From positions 682,001 through 746,000 of the forward strand of contig JAKSZU010000032.1 of assembly GCA_026018925.1 (NCBI GenBank): a DNA stretch of 64,000 nt, written 5' to 3'. Position numbers and translations under genes: made by a program. The notes below the pieces were generated by a model that did no database searches, had not been told where the DNA came from, and saw only the letters and a list, made by a program, of their open reading frames with translations. Source of the DNA: Tupaia tana (taxonomy: Eukaryota > Chordata > Mammalia > Scandentia > Tupaiidae). Below are positions 26,990 to 41,220 of this stretch, one piece after another; the first letter of the stretch is position 1; every line of letters begins with the position of its first letter.

Positions 26990-27830
26990 ACTCAAACAAT
27001 AGACCTAACCCTAACCCTAGGCGGACACCTTAAGCTTGACCCCAACCCTAACCTGACCCTGACGCTATCTCCAACCGTAACACTGAACCGAAAACTAACA
27101 GTGGCCCTAAACTTACTCCCTCAAACTAAGTTCAATCCTAACCTAACCTGAAGCCTAAATGAAACCATAGACCTAACCCTAACCCTAGGCGGACACCTGA
27201 AGCTCAACCCCAACGCTATCCTGACCCTGACGCTATCGCCAACCGTAACACTGAACCGAGAACTAACAGTAGCCCTAAACTTACTCCCTCAAACTAAGTT
27301 CAAACCTAACCTAACCTGAAGCCTATTTCAAACCACAGACCTAACCCTAACCCTAGGCGGACACCTTAAGCTCAACCATAACCCTAACCGGACCCTCCCG
27401 CTAACTCCAAACGTAACATTGAACCGAAAACTAACAGTAGCCCTAAACTTACTCCCTCAAAATAAGTTCAAACCTAACCTATCCTGAAGCCTCACTCAAA
27501 CCACAAACCTAACCCTAACCCTAGGAGGACACCTTAAGCTCAACCCCAACCCTAACCTGACCCTCACGCTAAATCCAACCGTAACACTGTACCGAAAACT
27601 AACAGTAGCCCTAAACTTACTCACTCAAACTAAGTTCAAACCTAACCTAACCTGAAGCCTAACTCAAACAATAGACCTAACCCTAACCCTAGGCGGACAC
27701 CTTAAGCTTGACCCCAAACCTAACCAGACCCTGACGCTTACTCCAACCGTAACAGTTAACCGAAAACTAACAATAGCCCTAAACTTACTCCCTCAAACTA
27801 AGTTCAAACCTAACCTAACCTGAAGCCTAA
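26990..27830 (+). repeat. Five-monomer segment present in X1, absent from X2 and X3
   Basis: The X1-to-X2 offset is 17144 at 26360 and 16305 at 28091, a drop of 839 bp or five monomers. In X2 the CTCAAGCTAACTCC monomer (about 44038) is followed directly by the GGCAGATACC monomer (about 44167); in X1 these lie at about 26892 and 27862, with the extra five monomers between. X3 shows the X2 arrangement. Confidence 0.75.
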
Positions 27831-28499
27831 CTCAAACCACAGACCTAACCCTAACCCTAGGCAGATACCTTAAGCTCAACCCCAACCCTAACCGGACCGT
27901 CACGCTAACTCCAAACGTAACATTGAACCGAAAACTAACAGTAGCCCTAAACTTACTCCCTCAAACTAAGTTCAATGCTAACCTAACCTGAAGCCTAAAT
28001 GAAACCATAGACCTAACCCTAAACCTAGGCGGACACCTTACGCTTAACCCCCACCCTAACCTGACCCTGACGCTTACACCAACCGTAACAATGAACCGAA
28101 AACTAACAGTAGCCCTAAACTTACTCCCTCAAACTAAGTTCAAACCTAACCTAACCTGGAGCCTAACTCAAACCACAGACCTAACCCTAACCCTGGGAGG
28201 ACACCTTAAGCTCAACCCCAACCCTAACCTGACCCTCACGCTAACTCCAACTGTAACACTGAACCGAAAACTAACAGTAGCCCTAAACTTACTCCCTCAA
28301 ACTCAGTTCAAACCTAACTTAACCTGGAGCCTAACTCAAACCATAGACCTAACCCTAACCCTAGGCGGACACCTGAAGCTTAACCCAAACCCGAACCTGA
28401 CCCTGACGCTATCTTCAACCGTAACACTGAACCGAAAACTAACAGTAGCCCTAAACTTACTCCCTCAAACTAAGTTTAAACCTAACCTAACCTGAAGCC

Positions 28500-28836
28500 T
28501 AACTCAAACCACAGACTTAACCCTAACACTAGGCGGACACCTTAAGCTCAACCCCAACCCTAACCTGGCCCTGACGCTAACTCCAACCGTAACACTGAAC
28601 CGAAAACTAAGAGTAGCCCTAAACTTACTGCCTCAAACTAAGTTCCAACCTAACCTAACCTGAAGCCTAAATGAAACCATACACCTAACCCTAACCCTAG
28701 GAGGACACCTTAAGGTCAACCCCAACCCTAACCTGGCCATGACGGTAACTCCAACAGTAACAGTTACCCGAAAACTAACAGTAGCCCTAAACTTACTCCC
28801 TCAAACTAAGTTCAAACCTAACCTAACCTGAAGCCT
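28500..28836 (+). repeat. Two-monomer segment present in X1, absent from X2 and X3
   Basis: After the AAACCCGAACC monomer (about 28386 in X1, 44692 in X2) X1 has two monomers, one with TTAACCCTAACACTAGGCGG, before the CTAACTCTAACCACAG monomer at about 28833. X2 goes straight to that monomer at about 44806. Offsets change from 16305 to 15969, which is 336 bp. Confidence 0.75.
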
Positions 28837-31800
28837 AACTCTAACCACAGACCTAACCCTAAACCTAGGAGGAAACCTTAAGCACAACCCCAACCCTATT
28901 CTGACCCTCAGGCTAACTCCAACCGTAACACTGAATCGAAAACTAACAGTAGCCCTAAACTTACTCTCTCAAACTAAGTTCAAACCTAACCTAACCTGAA
29001 GACTAACTCAAACAATAGGCCTAACCCTAACCCTAGGCGGACACCTTAAGCTTGACCCCAACCCTAACCTGACCCTGACGCTTACTCCAACCGTAACAGT
29101 TAACCGAAAACTAACAGTAGCCATAAACTTACTCCCTCAAACTAAGTTCAAACCTAACCTAACCTGAAGCCTAACTCAAAGCACAGACCTAACCCTAACC
29201 CTAGGCGAACACCTTAAGCTCAACCCCAACCCTAACCGGACCCTCACGCTAACTCCAAACGTAACATTGAACCGAAAACTAACAGTAGCCATAAACTTAC
29301 TCCCTCAAACTAAGTTCAATCCTAACCTAACCTGAAGCCTAAATGAAACCATAGACCTAACCCTAACCCTAGGCGGACACCTTAAGCTCAACCCCAACCC
29401 TAACCTGGCCCTGACGCTAACTCCAGCCGTAACAGTTACCCGAAAACTAACAGTAGCCCTAAACTTACTGCCTCAAACTAATTTCCAACCTAACCTAACC
29501 TGAAGCCTAAATCAAACCATACACCTAACCCTAACCCTAGGCGGACACCTTAAGCCCAACCCCAACCCTAACCTGGCCCTGACGCTAACTCCAACAGTAA
29601 CAGTTACCCGAAAACTAACAGTAGCCCTAAACTTACTCCCTCAAACTAAGTTCAAACCTAACCTAACCTGAAGCCTAACTCAAACAATAGACCTAACCCT
29701 AACCCTATGCGGACACCTTAAGCTTAACCCCAAACCTAACCTGACCCTGAGGCTAAATCGAACCGTAACACTGAACCGAAAACTAACAGTGGCCCTAAAC
29801 TTACTCGCTCAAACTAAGTGCAATGCTAACCTAACCTGAATCCTAAATGAAACCATAGACCTAACCCTAACCCTAGGCGGACACCTGAAGTTCAAACCCA
29901 ACCCTAACCTGACCCTCACGCTAACTCCAACCGTAACACTGAACCGAAAACTAACAGTAGCCCTAAACTTAATCCCTCAAACTAAGTTCAAACCTAACCT
30001 AACCTGAAGCCTAACTCAAACCATAGACCTAACCCTAACCCTAGGCGGACACCTGAAGCTCAACCCCAACCCTAACCTGACCCTGAGGCTAAATCCAACC
30101 GTAACACTGAACCGAAAACTAACAGTAGACGTAAACTGACTCCCTCAAACTAATTTCAAACCTAACCTAACCTGAAGCCTAAATCAAATCATAGACCTAA
30201 CCCTAACCCTAGGCGAACACCTTATGTTTAACCCCACCCTACCCTGACCCTGACGCTTACTCCAACTGTAACAGTTAACCGAAAACTAACAGTAGCCCTA
30301 AACTTACTCCCTCAAACTAACTTCAAACCTGACCTAACCTGAAGCCTAAATCAAACCATACACCTAACCCTAACCCTAGGCGGACACCTTAAGCTCAACC
30401 CCAAACCTAACCTGACCCTGACGCTTACTCCAACCATAACAGTTAACCGAAAACTAACAGCAGCCCTAAACTTACGCCCTCAAACTAAGTTCAAACATAA
30501 CGTAACCTGAAGCCTAAATCAAACCATACACCTAACCGTAACTCTAGGCGGACACCTTAAGCTCAACCCCAAACACAACCTGGCCCTTACGCTAACTCCA
30601 ACCGTAACAGTTACCCCAAAACTAACAGTAGCCCTAAACTTACTCCCTCAATCTAAGTTCAAACCTAACCTAACCTGAAGCCTAAATCAAACCATACACC
30701 TAACCCTAACCCTAGGCGGACACCTTAAGCTCAACCCCAACCCTAACCTGACCCTCACGCTAACTCCAACCGTAACACTGAACCGAAAACTAACAGTAGC
30801 CCTAAACTTACTCCCTCAAACTAAGTTCAAACCTAACCTAAACTGAAGACTAACTCAAACAATAGACCTAACCCTAACCCTAGGTGGACACCTTATGCTT
30901 AACCCCCGCCCTAACCTGACCCTGACGCTTACTCCAACCGTAACAGTTAACCGAAAACTAACAATAGCCCTAAACTTACTCCCTCAAACTAAGTTCAAAC
31001 CTAACCTAACCTGAAGCGTAAATCAAACCATACACCTAACCCTAACCCTAGGCGGACACCTTAAGCTCAACCCCAAACCTAACCTGACCCTGACGCTTAC
31101 TCCAACCGTAACAGTTAACCGAAAACTAACAGTAGCCCTAAACTGACTCCCTCAAACTAAGTTCAAACCTAACCTAACCTGAAGCCTAAATCAAATCATA
31201 GACCTAACCCTAACCCTAGGCGGACACCTTATGCTTAACCCCCACCCTAACCTGACCCTGACGCTTACTCCAACTGTAACAGTTAACCGAAAACTAACAA
31301 TAGCCCTAAACTTACTCCCTCAAACTAACTTCAAACCTAACCTAACCTGAAGCCTAAATCAAACCATACACCTAACACTAACCCTAGGCAGGCACCTTAA
31401 GCTCAACCCCAACCCTAACCTGGCCCTGACGCTAACACCAACAGTAAAAGTTACCCGAAAACTAACAGTAGCCCTAAACTTACTCCCTCAAACTAACTTC
31501 AAACCTAACCTAACCTGAAGCCTAACTCAAACCATAGACCTAACCCTAACCCAAGGTGGACACCTGAATCTCAACCCCACCCCTAACCTGACCCTGACGC
31601 TATCTCTAATCGTAACACTGAACCGAAAACTAACAGTAGCCCTAAACTTACTCCCTCAAACTAAGTTCAAACCTAACCTAGCCTGAAGCCTATCTCAAAC
31701 CACAGACCTAACCCTAACCCTAGGCGGACACCTTAAGCTCAACCCCAACCCTAACCGGACCCTCACGCTAACTCCAAACGTAACACTGAACCAAAAACTA

Positions 31801-34800
31801 ACAGTAGCCCTAAACTTACTCCCTCAAACTAAGTTCAAACCTAACCTAACCTGAAGCCTAACTAAAACAATAGACCTAACCCTAACCCTAGGCGGACACC
31901 TTAAGCTTAACCCCAACCCTAACCTGTCCCTGAGCCTAAATCCAACCGTAACACTGAACCGAAAACTAACAGTAGACCTAAATTGACTCCCTCAAACTAA
32001 GTTCAAACCTAACCTAACCTGAAGCCTAAATCAAATCATAGACCTAACCCTAACCCTAGGCGGACACCTCATGCTTAAACCCCACCCTACCCTGACCCTG
32101 ACGCTTACTCCAACTGTAACAGTTAACCGAAAACTAACAGCAGCCCTAAACTTACTCCCTCAAACTAACTTCAAACCTAACCTAACCTGAAGCCTAAATC
32201 AAACCATACACCTAACCCTAACCCTAGGCGGACACCTTAAGCTCAACCCCAAACCTAACCTGACCCTGACGCTTACTCCAACCATAACAGTTAACCGAAA
32301 ACTAACAGCAGCCCTAAACTTACGCCCTCAAACTAAGTTCAAACATAACCTAACCTGAAGCCTAAATCAAACCATACACCTAACCCTAACCCTAGGCGGA
32401 CACCTTAATCTCAACCCCAAACATAACCTGGCCCTTCCGCTAACTCCAACCGTAACAGTTACCCAAAAACTAACAGTAGCCCCAAACTTACTCCCTCAAT
32501 CTAAGTTCAAACCTAACCTAACCTGAAGCATAAATCAAACCATAAACCTAACCCTAACCCTATGCGGACACCTTAAGCTCAACCTCAACCCTAACCTGGC
32601 CCTGACGCTAACTCCAACTGTAACAGTTACCCGAAAACTAACAGTAGCCCTAAACTTACTGCCTCAAACTAAGTTCAAACCTAACCTAACCTGAAGCCTA
32701 AATCAAACCATACACCTAACCCTAACCCTAGGCGGACACCTGAAGTTCAAACCCAACCCTAACCTGACCCTCACGCTAATTCCAACGGTAACACTGAACC
32801 GAAAACTAACAGTAGCCCTAAACTTACTCCCTAAAACTAAGTTCAAACCTAACCTAACCTGAAGCCTAACTCAAACCATAGACCTAACCCTAACTCTAGG
32901 CGGACACCTGAAGCTCAACCCCAACCCTAACCTGACCCTGACGCTATCTCCAACCGTAACACTGAACCGAAAACTAACAGTAGCCCTAAACTTACTCCCT
33001 CAAACTAAGTTCAAACCTAACCTAACCTGAAGCCTAACTCAAACAATAGACCTAACCCTAACCCTAGGCGGACACCTTAAGCTTGACCCCAACCCTTACC
33101 TGACCCTGAGGCTAAATTCAACCGTAACACTGAACCAAAAAATACAATAGGCCTAAACTTACTCCCTCAAACTAAGTTCAAACCTAACATAACCTGAAGC
33201 CTAACTCAAATCATAGACCTAACCCTAACAATAGGCGGACACCAGAAGCTCAAACCCAACCCTAACCTGACCCTGACGCTATCTCCAACCGTAACACTGA
33301 ACCGAAAACTAACAGTAGCCCTAAAGTTACTCACTCAAACTAAGTTCAAACGTAACCTAACCTGAAGCCTAAATCAAAGCACAGACCTAACCATCACCCT
33401 AAACGGACACCTTAATCTCAACTCCAACCCTAACCTGACCCTGACGCTATCTCCAACCGTAACACTGAACGGGAAACTAACAGTAGCCCTAAACTTACTC
33501 ACTCAAACTAAGTTCAAATATAACCTACCCTGGAGCCTAAATCAAACCATGGACCTAACCCTAACCCTAGGCAGACACCTCAAGCTAACCCCAACCCTAA
33601 CCTGACACTGACGCTAACTCCAACCATAATACTGAACCGAGAACTAACAATAGCCCTAAACTTACTCCCTCAAACTAAGTTCACACCTAACCTAACCTGA
33701 AGCCTAAATCAAACCATACACCTAACCCTAACCCTAGGCGGACACCTTAACTTCAACCCCAAACCTAACCTGACCCTGACGCTTACTCCAACTGTAACAG
33801 TTAACCGAAAACTAACAGTAGCCCTAAACTTACTCCCTCAAACTAAGTTCAAACATAACCTAACCTGAAGCCTAAATCAAACCATACACCTAACCCTAAC
33901 CCTATGCGGACACCTTAAGCTCAACCTCAACCCTAACCTGGCCCTGACGCTAACTCCAACCGTAACAGTTACCCGAAAACTAACAGTAGCCCTAAACTTA
34001 CTGCCTCAAACTAAGTTCAAACCTAACCTAACCTGAAGCCTAAATCAAACCATACACCTAACCCTAACCCTAGGCGGACACCTGAAGTTCAAACCCAAAC
34101 CTAACCTGACCCTCACGCTAACTCCAACCGTAACACTGAACCAAAAAACTAACAGTAGCCCTAAACTTACTCCCTAAAACTAAGTTCAAACCTAACCTAA
34201 CCTGAAGCCTAACTCAAACAATAGACCTAACCCTAACCCTAGGCGGACACCTTAAGCTTGACCCCAACCCTTACCTGACCCTGAGGCTAAATCCAACCGT
34301 AACACGGAACTGAAAACTAACAGTAGCCCTAAACTTACTCCCTCAAACTAAGTTCAAACCTAACCTAACCTGAAGCCTAACTCAAACCACAGACCTAACC
34401 CTAACCCTAGGCGGACACCTTAAGCTCAACCCCAACCCTAACCTGGCCCTGACGCTAACTCCAACAGTAACAGTTACCCGAAAACTAACAGTAGCCCTAA
34501 ACTTATTCCCTCAAACTAAGTTCAAACCTAACCTAACCTGAAGCCTAACTCAAACCACAGACCTAACCCTAACCCTAGGCGGACACCTTAAGCTTATCCC
34601 CAACCCTAACCTGACCCTCACGCTAACTCCAACCATAACACTGAACCGAAAACTAACGGTAGCCCTAAACTTACTCCCTCAAACTAACTTCAAACCTAAC
34701 CTAACCTGAAGCCTAAATGAAACCATAGACCTAACCCTAACCCTAGGCGGACACCTTAAGCTCAACCCCAACTCTAACCTGACCTCCAGGCTAACTCCAA

Positions 34801-37800
34801 CCATATCACTGAACCGAAAACTAAGAATAGTCCTAAACTTACTCCCTCAAACTAAGTTCAATCCTAACCTAACCTGAAGCCTAAATGAAACCATAGACCT
34901 AACCCTAACCCTAAGCGGACACCTTAGGGTTAACCCCCACCATAACCTGACCCTGACGCTTTCTCCAACCGTAACATTTAAACGAAAACTAACAGTAGCC
35001 CTAAACTTACTCCCTCAAACTAAGTTCAAACCTAACCTAACCTGAAGCCTAAATCAAACCATACACCTAACCCTAACCCTAGGCGGACACCTTAAGCTCA
35101 CCCCAAACCTAACCTGACCCTGACGCTTACTCCAACCGTAACAGTTAACCGAAAACTAACAGTAGCCCTAAACTGACTCCCTCAAACTAAGTTCAAACCT
35201 AACCTAACCTGAAGCCTAAATCAAATCATAGACCTAACAGTAACCCTAGGCGGACACCTTATGTTTAACCCCCACCCTAACCTGACCCTGACGCGTACTC
35301 CCAACTGTAACAGTTAACCGAAAACTAACAGTAGCCCTAAACTTACTCCCTCAAACTAACTTCAAACTTAACCTAACCTGAAGCCTAAATCAAACCATAC
35401 ACGAAACCCTAACCCTAGGCGGACACCTTAACCTCAACCCCAACCCTAACCTGGCCCTGACGCTAATCCAACAGTAACAGTTACCCGAAAACTAACAGTA
35501 GCCCTAAACTTACTCCCTCAAACTAACTTCAAACCTAACCTAATTTGAAGCCTAACTCAAACCATAGACCTAACCCTAACCCTAGGCGGACACCTGAAAC
35601 TCAACCACAACCCTAACCAGACCCTGACGCTATCTCCAACCGTAACACTGTACCGAAAACTCACAGTAGGCCTAAACTTACTCCCTCAAACTACGTTCAA
35701 TCCTAACCTAACCTGAAGCCTAAATGAAACCATAGACCTAACCCTAACCCTAGGCGGACACCTTATGCTTAACCCCCACCCTAACCTGACCCTGAAACTT
35801 ACTACAACCGTAACAGTTAAATGAAAATTAACAGTAGCCCTTAACTGTCTCCCTCAAACTAAGTTCAAACCTAACCTAACCTGAAGCCTAACTCAAACAA
35901 TAGACCTAACCCTAACCCTAGGCGGACACCTTAAACTTATCCCCAACCATAACCTGAACCTCACGCTAACTCCAACCATAACACTGAAGCGAAAACTAAC
36001 AGTAGCCCTAAACTTACTCCCTCAAACTAACTTCAAACCTAACCTAACCTGAAGCCTAAATTAAACAATACACCTAACCCTAACCCTAGGCGGACAACTT
36101 AAGCTCAACCCCAACCCTATCCTGACCTCCAGGCTAACTCCAACCATATCACTGATCCGAAAACTAAGAGTAGTCCTAAACTTACTCACTCAAATTAAGT
36201 TCAATCCTAACCTAACCTGAAGCCTAAATAAAACCATAGACCTAACCCTAACCCTAGGCGGACACCTTAAGCTCAACCCCAACCCTAACCTGGCCTTGAC
36301 GCTAACTCCAACCGTAACAGTTACACAAAAACTAACAGTAGCCCTAAACTTACTGCCTCAAACTAAGTTCCAACCTAACCTAACCTGAAGCCTAAATGAA
36401 ACCATACACCTAACCCTAACCGTAGGCGGACACCTTAAGCTCAACCCCAACCCTAACCTGACCCTGATGCTAACTCCAACAGTAACCGTTCCCCGAAAAC
36501 TAACAGTAGCCCTAAACTTACTCCCTCAAACTAAGTTCAAACCTAACCTAACCTGAAGCCTAACTCAAACCACAGACCTAACCCTAAACCTACGAGGACA
36601 CCTTAAGCACAACCCCAACCCTAACCTGACCCTCACGCTAACTCCAACCGTAACACTGAACCGAAAACTAACAGTAGCCCTAAACTTACTCCCTCAAACT
36701 AAGTTCAAACCCTAACCTAACCTGAAGACTAACTCAAACAATAGACCTAACCCTAACCCTAGGCGGACACCTTAAGCTTGACCCCAAACCTAACCTGACC
36801 CTGACGCTTACTCCAACCGTAACAGTTAGCCAAAAACTAACAGTAGCCCTAAACTTACTCCCTCAAACTAAGTTCAAACCTAACCTAACCTGAAGCCTAA
36901 CTCAAACCACAGACCTAACCCTAACCCTAGGCGAACACCTTAAGCTCAACCCCAACGCTAACCGGACCCTCACGCTAACTCCAAACGTAACATTGTACCG
37001 AAAACTAACAGTAGCCCTAAACTTAGTCCCTCAAACTAAGTTCAATCCTAACCTAACCTGAAGCCTAAATGAAACCATAGACCTAACCCTAACCCTAGGC
37101 GGACACCTTATGCTTAACCCCCACCCTAACCTGACCCCTGACGCTTACTCCAACCGTAACAGTTAAATGAAAACTAACAGTAGCCCTAAACTGTCTCCCT
37201 CAAATTAAGTTCAAACATAACCTAACCTGAAGCCTAACTCAAACAATAGACCTAACCCTAACCCTAGGAGGGACACCTTAAGCTTAACCCCAAACCTAAC
37301 CTGACCCTGAGGCTAAATCGAACCGTAACACTGAACCGAAAAACTAACAGTGGCCCTAAACTTACTCCCTCAAACTAAGTTAAATCCTAACCTAACCTGA
37401 AGCCTAAATGAAACCATAGACCTAACCCTAACCCTAGGCGGACACCTTATGATTAACCCCCCACCCTAACCTGACCCTGACGCTTACTCCAACCGTAACC
37501 TTTAAACGAAAACTAACAGTAGCCCTAAACTTACTCCCTCAAACTCAGTACAAACCTAACCTAACCTGAAGCCTAAATCAAACCATACACCTAACCCTAA
37601 CCCTAGGCAGACACCTTAAGCTCAACCCCAAACCTAACCTGACCCTGACGCTTACTCCAACCGTAACAGTTAACCGAAAAACAAACAGTAGCCCTAAACT
37701 CAATCCCTAAAACTAAGTTCAAACCTAACCTAACCTGAAGCCTAAATCAAATCATAGACCTAACCCTTACCCTAGGCGGACACCTTATGCTTAACCCCCA

Positions 37801-40644
37801 CCCTAACCTGACCCCTGACGCTTACTCCAACTGTAACAGTTAACCGAAAACTAACAATAGCCCTAAACTTACTCCCTCAAACTAACTTCAAACCTAACCT
37901 AACTTGAAGCCTAACTCAAACCATAGACCTAACCCTAACCCAGGCGGACACCTGTAACTCAACCACATCCCTAACCAGACTCTGACGCTATGTCCAACCG
38001 TAAGACTGAACCGAAAACTAACAGTAGCCCTAAACTTACTCCCTCAAACTAAGTTCACACCTAAGCTAACCTGAAGCCTAACTCAAACCATAGACCTAAC
38101 CCTAACCCAAGGCGGACAACTGAAGCTCAACCCAAACCCTAACCTGACCCTGACGCTATCTCCAACCGTAACACTGAACCGAAAAACTAACAGTAGCCCT
38201 AAACTTACTCCCTCAAACTAAGTTGAAACCTAACCTAACCTGAAGCCTATCTCAAACCACAGACCTAACCCTAACCCTGGGCGGACACCTTAAGCTCAAC
38301 CCCAACCCTAACCGGACCCTCACGCTAACTCCAAACGTAACACTGAACCAAAAAACTAACAGTAGCCCTAAACTTACTCCCTCAAACTAAGTTCAAACCT
38401 AACCTAACCTGAAGCCTAACTCAAACAATAGACCTAACCCTAACCCTAGGTGGACACCTTAAGCTTAACCCCAACCCTAACCTGACCCTGAGGCTAAATC
38501 CAACCGTAACACTGAACTGAAAACTAACAATAGACCTAAGCTGACTCCCTCAAACTAAGTTCAAACCTAACCTAACCTGAAGCCTAAATCAAATCATAGA
38601 CCTAACCCTAACCCTAGGCGGACACCTCATGCTTAAACCCCACCTTACCCTGGCCTTGAGGCTTACTCCAACTGTAACAGTTAACCGAAAACTAACAGTA
38701 GCCCTAAACTTACTCCCTCAAACTAACTTCAAACCTAACCTAACCTGAAGCCTAAATCAAACCATACACCTAACCGTAACTCTAGGCGGACACCTTAAGC
38801 TCAACCCCAAACATAACCTGGCCCTAACGCTAACTCCAACCGTAACAGTTACCCAAAAACTAACAGTAGCCCTAAACTTACTCCCTCAATCTAAGTTCAA
38901 ACCTAACCTAACCTGAAGCCAAAATCAAACCATAAAACCTAACCCTAACCCTAGGCGGACACCTTAAGCTCAACCAGAACCCTAACCTGACCCTCACACT
39001 AACTCCAACTGTAACACTGAACCGAAAAACTAACAGTAGCCCTAAACTTACTCCCTCAAACTAAGTTCAAACCTAACCTAACCTGAAGCCTAACTCAAAC
39101 CACAGACCTAACCCTAACCCTAGGAGGACACCTTAAGCTCAACCCCAACCCTAACCTGACCCTCACGCTAATTCCAACCATAACACTGAAACAAAAACTA
39201 ACAGTAGCCCTAAACTTACTCCCTCAAACTAAGTTCAAACCTAACCTAACCTGAAGCCTAACTCAAACAATAGACCTAACCCTAACCCTAGGCGGACACC
39301 TTAAGCTTAACCCCAAACCTAACCTGACCCTGAGGCTAAATCGAACCGTAACACTGAACCGAAAACTAACAGTGGCCCTAAACTTACTCCCTCAAACTAA
39401 GTTCAATCCTAACCTAACCTGAAGCCTAAATGAAACCATAGACCTAACCCTAACCCTAGGAGGACACCTTATGCTTAACCCCCACCCTAACCTGACGCTG
39501 ACGCTTACTCCAACCGTAACAGTTAAACGAAAACTAACAGTAGCCCTAAACTTACTCCCTCAAACTAAGTTCAAACCTAACCTAACCTGAAGCCTAAATC
39601 AAACCATACACCTAACCCTAATCCTAGGCGAACACCTTAAGCTCAACCCAACCCTAACCTGGCCCTGACGCTAACTCCAACCGTAACACTGAACCAAAAC
39701 TAAGAGTAGCCCTAAACTTACTCCCTCAAACTAACTTCAAACCTAACCTAACCTGAAGCCTAACTCAAACCATAGACCTAACCCTAACCCAAGGCGGACA
39801 CCTGAAGCTCAACCCCAACCCTAACCTGACCCTGACGCTATCTCCAACCGTAACACTGAACCGAAAACTAACAGTAGCCCTAAACTTACTCCCTCAAACT
39901 AAGTTCAAACCTAACGTAACCTGAACCCTATCTCAAACCACAGACCTAACCTAACCCTAGGTGGACACCTTAAGCTCAACCCCAACCATAACCAAACACT
40001 CACGCTAACTCCAAATGTAACACTGAACCAAAAACTAACAGTAGCCCTAAACTTACTCCCTCAAACTAGTTCAAACCTAACATAACCTGAAGCCTAAATC
40101 AAACCATACACCTAATCCTAACCCTAGGCGGGACACCTTAAGCTCAACCCCCAAACCTAACCTGACCCTGACGCTTACTCCAACCGTAACAGTTAACCGA
40201 AAACTAACAGTAGCCCTAAACTGACTCCCTCAAACTAAGTTCAAACCTAACCTAACCTCAAGCCTAAATCAAACCATACACCTAACCCTAACCCTAGGCG
40301 GACACCTTAAGCTCAACCCCAACCCTAACCTGGTCCTGACGCTAACTCCAACAGTAAGAGTTACCCGAAAACTAACAGTAGCCCTAAACTTACTCCCTCA
40401 AACTAACTTCAAACCTAACCTAATTTCAAGCCTAACTCAAACCATAGACCTAACCCTAACCCTAGACGGACACCTGAAACTCAACCACAACCCTAACCAG
40501 ACCCTGACGCTATCTCCAACCGTAACACTGAACCGAAAATTAACAGTAGCCCTAAACTGACTCCCTCAAACTAAGTTCAAACCTAACCTAACCTGAAGCC
40601 TAAATCAAATAAAAGACCTAACCCTAACCCTAGGCGGACAACTT

Positions 40645-41220
40645 ATGCTTAACCCCCACCCTAACCTGACCCTGACGCTTACTCCAACTGTAACAGTTAA
40701 CCGAAAACTAACAGTAGCCCTGAACTTACACCCTCAAACTAACTTCAAACCTAATCTAACCAGAAGCCTATCTCAAACCATAGACCTAACCCTAACCCTA
40801 GGCGGACACCTTAAGCTCAACACCAACCCTAACCTGACCCTGACGCTATCTCCAACCGTAACACTGAACCGAAAACTAACAGTAGCCCTAAACTTACTCC
40901 CTCAAACTAAGTTCAAACCTAACCTAACCTGAAGCCTAAAGGAAACCATACACCTAACCCTAACCCAAGGCGGACATCTTATGGTTAACCCCCCACCATA
41001 ACCTGACCCTGACGCTTACTCCAACCGTAACAGTTAACCGAAAACTAACAGTAGCCCTGAACTTACACCCTCAAACTAACTTCAAACCTAATCTAACCAG
41101 AAGCCTATCTCAAACCATAGACCTAACCCGAACCCTAGGCGGACACCTTAAGCTCAACACCAACCCTAACCTGACCCTGACGCTATCTCCAACCGTAACA
41201 CTGAACCGAAAACTAACAGT
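40645..41220 (+). repeat. Two-monomer local duplication at the X1/X2 junction
   Basis: The rare CCTGAACTTACACCC monomer and its successor occur at 40719 and again at 41056, two monomers apart. The same pair is at 56674 and 57010 at the X2/X3 junction. At the start of X1 the monomer occurs once (near 22234). The left part of the first copy (ATGCTTAACCCCCACC, then CCAACTGTAACAGTTAACC) is of the type found at the right of X units, so the monomer looks like a hybrid formed by the exchange that made the tandem X array. Confidence 0.6.

Larger units (their letters stand above)
22111..40931 (+). repeat. Higher-order repeat unit X1 (about 112 monomers)
   Basis: Begins at the unusual GCCTAAAGGAAACC monomer, which recurs at the starts of X2 (40932) and X3 (56887). 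Compared with X2 it holds three extra blocks: ten monomers (about 23.17-24.85 kb), five monomers (about 26.99-27.83 kb) and two monomers (about 28.50-28.84 kb). After 28.85 kb it has the same monomer count as X2 at an offset of 15969-15975, falling to 15955 by 40.6 kb. It shares the CCATGG monomer (33547) and the TACAATAGG monomer (33143) with Y, so X and Y are branches of one family. Confidence 0.85.
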
